From contig JAOUJU010000039.1 of assembly GCA_029883045.1 (NCBI GenBank), positions 1-10,763 of the forward strand: DNA of 10,763 nucleotides, read 5' to 3'. This DNA comes from Rhodospirillaceae bacterium (GTDB lineage Bacteria; Pseudomonadota; Alphaproteobacteria; Rhodospirillales; Magnetovibrionaceae). Shown piece after piece: positions 6,194 to 10,763 of this stretch (the first letter of the stretch is position 1; the number at the start of each line of letters is the position of its first letter). The translations under genes were made by a program, and so were the position numbers. The notes under the pieces were generated by a model that made no database searches, had not been told where the DNA came from, and was given only the letters and a program-made list of their open reading frames with translations.

Positions 6194-7567
6194 ACCGTTT
6201 GCGGATTCGCGTATCTTGGCACGGTCATCTTTTAGCTGTTCGGCCAAAAGAAACGCCAATTCCAAAGATTGTTCGGCATTCAAACGCGGATCACAATGTG
6301 TGTGATAGCGATCTGATAGATTATCTTCGGTAATATCCTGTGACCCACCCACGCATTCGGTAACATCTTGGCCAGTCATTTCAAAGTGAACGCCGCCAGC
6401 ATGGCTGCCTTCGGCTTTGTGAACTTCAAAAAATCCACGCACTTCGGCAAGGATGGCATCGAAATGACGGGTTTTGTATCCGTTGGAGCTTTTGACCGTA
6501 TTGGCATGCATTGGATCACACGCCCATATAACGCTTTTACCCTCGCGTTCAACCGCACGAATAAGTCCCGGCAATGCTTTGGCCAAACCATCCGCGCCCA
6601 TACGGGTAATAAGCGTTAGTCGCCCGGGTTCATTTTTCGGATTTAGCGCATCAATTAGGCGCAACAAATCATCCGGCGTTATGGTTGGCCCGATTTTAGA
6701 ACCAACCGGATTTTCTATGCCCTTAAGATATTGTATGTGTGCGCCATCTAACTGGCGGGTGCGATCGCCGACCCATAACATATGGGTCGAGGTATCATAC
6801 CATTTTCCAGAAATTGAATCGACACGGGTCATCGCTTCTTCGTAGTTGAGCAATAATGCTTCATGCGAAGTAAAAAAATCTGTTTCTCTTATTTGCGGTG
6901 TAGTTTCCGATGTCAGACCACAAGCTGCCATGAAATCTAGCGTTTCAGACAAGCGTTGACACATGTCTTGATAGCGATCGCCCGATTGACTGTTGGCAAC
7001 GAAACCTAGATTCCATTGCTGTACCTTCTGCAAATCGGCATAACCGCCTTGGGCAAAGGCGCGCAACAGGTTTAACGTTGAGGCCGACTGGTTGTACCCC
7101 TGAACCATACGCTCAGGATCTGGAATACGTGATTTTTCATCAAATTCAATACCGTTAACAATATCACCACGATAAGCCGGAAGAGTTACACCGTTTATGG
7201 TTTCATTGTCATCGCTTCTGGGTTTGGCAAATTGTCCGGCCATACGCCCGACCTTAACCACTGGGCAAGCAGCACCATAGGTTAGCACCACTGCCATCTG
7301 CAAAAGAACGCGAAATGTGTCGCGAATATTATTGGCGTTAAATTCAGCAAAGCTTTCGGCGCAATCGCCACCTTGTAGCAAAAACGCTTCACCCTTGGCG
7401 ACCTTGGCCAACGAGCGCTTTAGCTTGCGCGCCTCGCCAGCAAATACCAACGGAGGAAACCGCTCAAGGCGCTGCTCTACCGCTTTCAATGCTTGGGCAT
7501 CGGGGTATTTTGGCATTTGCAATGCCTTTAGGTCACGCCAGCTATTTGGGGTCCATTCTTTGGACAT
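6185..7567 (-). CDS. aroG: 3-deoxy-7-phosphoheptulonate (DAHP) synthase, class II
   Basis: Condenses phosphoenolpyruvate and erythrose 4-phosphate to DAHP, the first step of the shikimate pathway to aromatic amino acids. The product has 460 residues, normal for the class II (plant/Mycobacterium type) enzyme and unrelated in length to class I AroF/G/H of E. coli (about 350). Family motifs are FLLQGGDCAESF (62-73), GRMAGQFAKPRS (107-118), YRGDIVNG, VGDRTRQLDGAHIQ, GPTITPDDLL and GGVHFEMTGQDVTECVGG. Metal ligands expected from the Mycobacterium tuberculosis enzyme (C87, H369, E411, D441) match C69, H354, E396 and D426 here, with the last two 30 residues apart in both. The start at 7567 has AGAGGT (7576-7581) 8 bases upstream. 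It appears to be transcribed alone, convergent with the hypothetical pair. The symbol follows mycobacterial use and is conventional only. Confidence 0.96.
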   Translation of the reverse strand: MSKEWTPNSWRDLKALQMPKYPDAQALKAVEQRLERFPPLVFAGEARKLKRSLAKVAKGEAFLLQGGDCAESFAEFNANNIRDTFRVLLQMAVVLTYGAACPVVKVGRMAGQFAKPRSDDNETINGVTLPAYRGDIVNGIEFDEKSRIPDPERMVQGYNQSASTLNLLRAFAQGGYADLQKVQQWNLGFVANSQSGDRYQDMCQRLSETLDFMAACGLTSETTPQIRETDFFTSHEALLLNYEEAMTRVDSISGKWYDTSTHMLWVGDRTRQLDGAHIQYLKGIENPVGSKIGPTITPDDLLRLIDALNPKNEPGRLTLITRMGADGLAKALPGLIRAVEREGKSVIWACDPMHANTVKSSNGYKTRHFDAILAEVRGFFEVHKAEGSHAGGVHFEMTGQDVTECVGGSQDITEDNLSDRYHTHCDPRLNAEQSLELAFLLAEQLKDDRAKIRESANGND

Positions 7568-7595
7568 ATGGTTTTACCTCTTTGGAATTAAACTG

Positions 7596-7610
7596 CCTTA
7601 AACGTTAAGG
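7596..7610. promoter_or_regulatory. Inverted repeat in the DAHP synthase leader
   Basis: CCTTAA-ACG-TTAAGG: perfect 6-base arms with a 3-base spacer, between the candidate promoter and the ribosome binding site of the DAHP synthase gene. It could be a small operator or a leader hairpin. No regulator can be named, and a short AT-rich palindrome can arise by chance. Confidence 0.22.
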
Positions 7611-7643
7611 GCAAGGCTATACGCCCCTTTTCAGCCATTTTCC

Positions 7644-7672
7644 AGTATAAATGACCATTTTTGAGGATTTAA
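7644..7672 (-). promoter_or_regulatory. Possible promoter of the DAHP synthase gene
   Basis: On the minus strand a good -10-like TATACT (7644-7649) is preceded, with a 17-base spacer, by a poor -35 match TTAAAT (7667-7672). Transcription would start near 7637 and leave a leader of about 70 bases before the ATG at 7567. The position in the 168-base gap between gor and the DAHP synthase gene makes a promoter here reasonable, but the -35 is weak and readthrough from gor is also possible. Confidence 0.3.
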
Positions 7673-7683
7673 TTGAAGATTAC

Positions 7684-7693
7684 GCTACGTAGC
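7684..7693. repeat. Perfect 10-base palindrome downstream of gor
   Basis: GCTACGTAGC is a perfect palindrome about 43 bases past the gor stop codon, in the gap before the DAHP synthase gene. It has no loop and no T run follows, so it does not read as an intrinsic terminator. It may be a binding site for a dimeric protein or a chance occurrence. Confidence 0.25.
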
Positions 7694-7735
7694 CTAGATG
7701 GCTTAATGGCTGCGCTGCCTCTCCGCCTTGCTAGC

Positions 7736-9109
7736 TTAATGCCCGTGCTCTGGCAGCTTTTCGCGCATGGTGACAAATTCCTCGGCCGCTGTGGGGTGAA
7801 TGCCGACCGTGGCATCGAACTGGGCCTTTGTTGCCCCAGCCTTAATGGCCACGGCGAACCCTTGAATTATTTCAGGTGCGTCATCACCAACCATATGGCA
7901 ACCGACCACTTTAGCGCTGTCGCGCATAACCACCAATTTCATCATTGAATGTGCATCGCGCCCGGAAAGGGTGTGCTTCATCGGACGAAAGCGCGACATA
8001 TAAATATCAACCTCGCCCTGGGCGCGGGCATCAAGCTCGCTTAAACCAACCGTGCCAACGGGTGGGGTGCTAAAAACTGCTGCTGGAACTGCGGCGTAAT
8101 CCATAACCATCGGGTTTGAATTAAACTGGGTATTAGCAAAGGCAACCCCTTCATTAATGGCAACTGGGGTAAGGTTAATACGGTTAGTGACATCGCCAAG
8201 GGCAAATATAGATGAAACATTAGTTTGATAATTTTCATCCACCTTTATTGCACCATTATCATCCATATTTACGCCAACCACATCCAAGCCCAAACCAAAG
8301 GTATTTGGTTTGCGTCCAGTAGCATACATTACTTTATCACATTCAATTGTTTCGGTTCCATGCAAGCGCAATGAATAACCATTGGCAGTTTGTTCAATTC
8401 CACGCACTACGCATTCACGATTAATTGTTATTCCTGATTTTTCCATTTCTTCGGACAAGGTATCGCGAATATCATCGTCAAATCCGCGAAGGATATTGCC
8501 CGCACGAATAATTATTTCTACCTTGACCCCAAGGGCATTGAACATTCCGGCAAATTCAACCGCGATGTAACCACCACCAACAATTACCAAATGCTTTGGC
8601 AACGCTTCCAGTTCTAATGCTTCGTTTGATGTTATGGCGTGCTCAACCCCGGGGATTTGCGGCAAATGCGGCCAGCCGCCAGTGGTTACCAATATTTTTT
8701 CTGCGCTGTATTCTTTGGTGCCATCAGGACTGGTTACTTCGACCGTATTGGGGCCAGTTATCCGCCCAGTTCCTTCAATATGATTGACCCCATTTTCGCG
8801 TAAAATTCTGCCATAAACACTTTCCAACCGATTAAGCTCACGGTTTTTATCGGAAATAAGTTTTGCCCAATCAAATAGCGGTTCACCCAATTGCCAACCG
8901 AAACCGCGCGCATCTTCAAAATCAAGGGCGAAATGCGAGCCATACACCAAAAGCTTTTTCGGAACGCAGCCGCGCATTACACAGGTACCGCCAACACGGG
9001 AATTTTCAATTATTCCAACCCGCGCACCAAAACCAGAAGAAAGACGCGATGCCCTGACCCCGCCCGATCCGGCACCGATGGTCAATAAATCATAATCAAA
9101 CTTGGCCAT
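7736..9109 (-). CDS. gor: Glutathione-disulfide reductase
   Basis: FAD-containing cytoplasmic enzyme that reduces glutathione disulfide to glutathione with NADPH, keeping the thiol pool reduced. The product has 457 residues, normal for the family. The FAD-binding GAGSGG is at 12-17. The redox-active disulfide is C43/C48 in GGTCVMRGCVPKK. The second Rossmann motif GGGYIAVEFAG (about 176-186) is followed by an Arg-containing IIRAGNILRGFDDD, the pattern of NADPH-specific glutathione reductases as opposed to NAD-using dihydrolipoamide dehydrogenase. The second FAD motif is FALGDVTNR, and the C-terminal active-site dyad is H438 and E443 in GIHPTAAEEF. The sequence resembles the proteobacterial/plant subgroup. 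The ATG at 9109 follows the gabD stop by 3 bases, so the two genes are almost certainly cotranscribed. A GGGGGG run about 14 bases upstream is the only possible ribosome site. Confidence 0.95.
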   Translation of the reverse strand: MAKFDYDLLTIGAGSGGVRASRLSSGFGARVGIIENSRVGGTCVMRGCVPKKLLVYGSHFALDFEDARGFGWQLGEPLFDWAKLISDKNRELNRLESVYGRILRENGVNHIEGTGRITGPNTVEVTSPDGTKEYSAEKILVTTGGWPHLPQIPGVEHAITSNEALELEALPKHLVIVGGGYIAVEFAGMFNALGVKVEIIIRAGNILRGFDDDIRDTLSEEMEKSGITINRECVVRGIEQTANGYSLRLHGTETIECDKVMYATGRKPNTFGLGLDVVGVNMDDNGAIKVDENYQTNVSSIFALGDVTNRINLTPVAINEGVAFANTQFNSNPMVMDYAAVPAAVFSTPPVGTVGLSELDARAQGEVDIYMSRFRPMKHTLSGRDAHSMMKLVVMRDSAKVVGCHMVGDDAPEIIQGFAVAIKAGATKAQFDATVGIHPTAAEEFVTMREKLPEHGH

Positions 9110-9112
9110 GGT

Positions 9113-10567
9113 TTATTGCAAACCCCCCATGCACAGGTATTTTATTTCTAAATATTCTTCTGTTCCGTATTTAGAGCCTTCGCGCCCAACACCAGATTCC
9201 TTAAACCCGCCAAATGGCGCAACTTCGGTTGAAATTATGCCTTCATTTATGCCGACAATGCCATATTCTAGCGCTTCGGAAACGCGCCAAACACGACCAA
9301 CATCACGCGAATAAAAATAAGCGGCCAGCCCAAACGGTGTGTCATTAGCCATTTGCACAGCTTCGGCTTCGGTTTCAAATTTATAAAGAGGGGCGACGGG
9401 GCCAAATATTTCTTCGGTAGCACACGCCATTTCTGTGGTGACGCCAGTTAGAACTGTTGGGGTGTAGTATGTTCCCCCTAATTCATGGCGCGCGCCACCA
9501 GTTATGATTTTTGCACCTTTTTTGGTGGCGTCATTTACCAAACGTTCAACCTTTTCAATTGCCTCCATATTAATAAGCGGGCCTTGGGTAACGCCATCGT
9601 GTGAGCCATCACCAACTTTTAATTCACTAACTGCTGCAGCCATTTTTTTAGCAAAGGCATCATAAACACCAGATTGAACAAAAATTCTGTTGGCACAAAC
9701 GCAGGTTTGACCAGTGTTACGGTATTTTGATGCCATTACACCAGCAACCGCCGCATCAATATCGGCATCATCAAAAACTATGAACGGGGCATTGCCGCCC
9801 AATTCCATAGAAACTTTTTTAACTGTGTCTGCGCATTGACGCATCAAAAGCTTGCCGACCTCGGTCGAGCCAGTAAACGATAGCTTACGCACAACCGGGC
9901 TAGAGGTTACCTCGGCACCGATTTGTACCGGGTTGCCAGTTATAATATTAATAACGCCAGCCGGAATGCCCGCACGGTCAGCCAATTCGGCCAACGCCAA
10001 TGCTGAAAGCGGGGTATCTTCGGCAGGTTTAATAACAACCGTACAACCAACCGCAATTGCCGGGGCGCATTTTCGCGTTATCATCGCAATTGGAAAATTC
10101 CACGGGGTTATTGCTGCAACAACGCCAACTGGTTCCTTGGTCACAACGATCCGTCGATCATTTGCCGGTGCCGGAATGGTATCGCCATAAACACGCTTTG
10201 CTTCCTCAGAAAACCATTCAACGAACGATGCGCCGTAAATAACCTCGCCACGCGCTTCAGCCAACGGCTTGCCCTGTTCTGCCGTCATCAGTTGGGCTAA
10301 ATCATCAGCCGATTCCATAATCAGTTCATACCAACGACGCAAAAGCCCCGCGCGTTCCTTGGCTGTTTTTGCTCGCCACTGGGGGTACGCTTTTTCGGCG
10401 GCAGCGATTGCATCGCGGGTTTCATTGGTGCCAAACATGGGAACGGTGGAAATTACAGATCCATCAGCCGGGTTAGTGACATTAAAATTTTCGCCCGAAT
10501 TGGCATCAATCCATTTGCCATTTACATAACATTTATTGCGAAGAAGGTTTTTGTCTTTTAGCTGCAT
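9113..10567 (-). CDS. gabD: Succinate-semialdehyde dehydrogenase
   Basis: Aldehyde dehydrogenase superfamily enzyme that oxidises succinate semialdehyde to succinate, the last step of the GABA shunt. The product has 484 residues, the usual length. Motifs are TPWNFP with N157, the cofactor lysine K180 in VVIKPAEDTP, GSTEVG (233-238), the general base E255 in ELGGNAPF and the catalytic C289 in GQTCVCANR. The segment VEWFSEEAKRVYGDTIPA is typical of this subfamily rather than betaine-aldehyde dehydrogenases. Glu after KPA, where E. coli NADP-using GabD has Ser, hints at NAD+ preference; this is inference. The C-x-C pair C289/C291 is seen in other succinate-semialdehyde dehydrogenases and is a known redox switch in the human enzyme. 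AGGA (10575-10578) lies 7 bases before the ATG. First gene of the gabD-gor unit. Glutarate-semialdehyde is a possible alternative substrate. Confidence 0.93.
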   Translation of the reverse strand: MQLKDKNLLRNKCYVNGKWIDANSGENFNVTNPADGSVISTVPMFGTNETRDAIAAAEKAYPQWRAKTAKERAGLLRRWYELIMESADDLAQLMTAEQGKPLAEARGEVIYGASFVEWFSEEAKRVYGDTIPAPANDRRIVVTKEPVGVVAAITPWNFPIAMITRKCAPAIAVGCTVVIKPAEDTPLSALALAELADRAGIPAGVINIITGNPVQIGAEVTSSPVVRKLSFTGSTEVGKLLMRQCADTVKKVSMELGGNAPFIVFDDADIDAAVAGVMASKYRNTGQTCVCANRIFVQSGVYDAFAKKMAAAVSELKVGDGSHDGVTQGPLINMEAIEKVERLVNDATKKGAKIITGGARHELGGTYYTPTVLTGVTTEMACATEEIFGPVAPLYKFETEAEAVQMANDTPFGLAAYFYSRDVGRVWRVSEALEYGIVGINEGIISTEVAPFGGFKESGVGREGSKYGTEEYLEIKYLCMGGLQ

Positions 10568-10626
10568 TTTTTGTTCCTGCGTTTAATTTTTTGCTTCAAT
10601 TGCGTTCGTCTGCATCCGTGGGCGGG

Positions 10627-10655
10627 AGTATATCCCCCTAACAACGCCCTGTTAA
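10627..10655 (-). promoter_or_regulatory. Sigma70-type promoter of gabD-gor
   Basis: On the minus strand, -35 TTAACA (10650-10655) and -10 TATACT (10627-10632) are separated by exactly 17 bases, and each differs from consensus at one position. Transcription would start near 10620, giving a 5' leader of about 50 bases before the gabD ATG at 10567. This is the strongest promoter match I found in the window. Confidence 0.6.
10639..10654. promoter_or_regulatory. Inverted repeat inside the gabD promoter, possible operator
   Basis: TAACA-ACGCCC-TGTTA: perfect 5-base arms with a 6-base spacer, overlapping the -35 box and reaching into the spacer of the gabD promoter. The placement is that of a repressor operator. 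No regulator gene is in the window, so the binding protein is unknown. Confidence 0.33.
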
Positions 10656-10736
10656 CCACCCTTATTATCATATTTACTTGTCCTATATATGCTTATTTGA
10701 TCTAACGACCATAATGCGCTTAATCTTAGTCGTAGC

Positions 10737-10755
10737 AAAAAAGGCTATTAACCTT
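10737..10755 (-). terminator. Weak terminator-like hairpin at the window end
   Basis: On the minus strand AAGGT-TAATA-GCCTT forms a 4-base stem plus a T-G wobble with a 5-base loop, followed by TTTT. If real it would end a minus-strand gene lying just beyond the window, upstream of gabD. The stem is short and AT-rich, so this is marginal. Confidence 0.25.
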
Positions 10756-10763
10756 AAAGGGGC

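Larger units (their letters stand above)
10568..10763. other. Non-coding region upstream of gabD
   Basis: No convincing coding sequence in 196 bases. It holds the gabD promoter, an overlapping inverted repeat and a weak terminator-like hairpin at the far end. The gene upstream lies outside the window. Confidence 0.6.

Noticed and set aside
6474..6845. 123-residue plus-strand frame
   Set aside because: Entirely antisense to the conserved catalytic part of DAHP synthase; no motif or ribosome site.
7694..7735. Intrinsic terminator for gor
   Set aside because: Short GC-rich repeats such as GGC-AGCGCA-GCC are present, but no stable stem followed by a T run on the minus strand.
7673..7948. 91-residue plus-strand frame starting in the gor/DAHP synthase gap
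   Set aside because: Starts at TTG without a ribosome site and lies mostly antisense to the 3' end of gor.
9852..10190. 112-residue plus-strand frame rich in Ala, Thr and Ile
   Set aside because: Antisense to the conserved cofactor-binding core of gabD, a common place for long shadow frames.

Overview
The window looks like chromosomal DNA of an alphaproteobacterium with moderate to low GC. This rests on the mix of protein types: a second-type glutamyl-tRNA synthetase, a class II DAHP synthase, a glutathione reductase with a GGTCVMRGCVPKK redox motif, and a glutamine-hydrolysing NAD synthetase. No order or genus can be assigned by eye. I see no tRNA or rRNA gene, CRISPR array, insertion sequence, phage gene or attachment site.

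Layout. Bases 1-4284 hold three minus-strand genes read in the order nadE (NAD+ synthetase), gltX (glutamyl-tRNA synthetase) and cysS (cysteinyl-tRNA synthetase). The cysS 3' end is cut by the window edge. The gaps of 22 and 11 bases suggest one operon. A doubtful 57-residue minus-strand reading frame sits just upstream of nadE. Bases 4530-6169 hold the only convincing plus-strand genes, two unknown proteins of 274 and 269 residues only 5 bases apart. Bases 6185-7567 hold class II DAHP synthase on the minus strand, convergent with the unknown pair and 15 bases from it. Bases 7736-10567 hold gabD (succinate-semialdehyde dehydrogenase) followed by gor (glutathione reductase), 3 bases apart on the minus strand. 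Bases 10568-10763 are non-coding and carry a good sigma70-type promoter for gabD-gor.

Most of the window is housekeeping: NAD+ synthesis, tRNA charging, entry into aromatic amino acid synthesis, GABA/succinate-semialdehyde catabolism and glutathione recycling. The novel part is the plus-strand pair at 4530-6169. Neither protein belongs to a family I recognise, but they align with each other almost without gaps from end to end. They appear to be tandem, strongly diverged paralogues, probably translated in a coupled way and possibly acting together as a heteromer. Their function is unknown.
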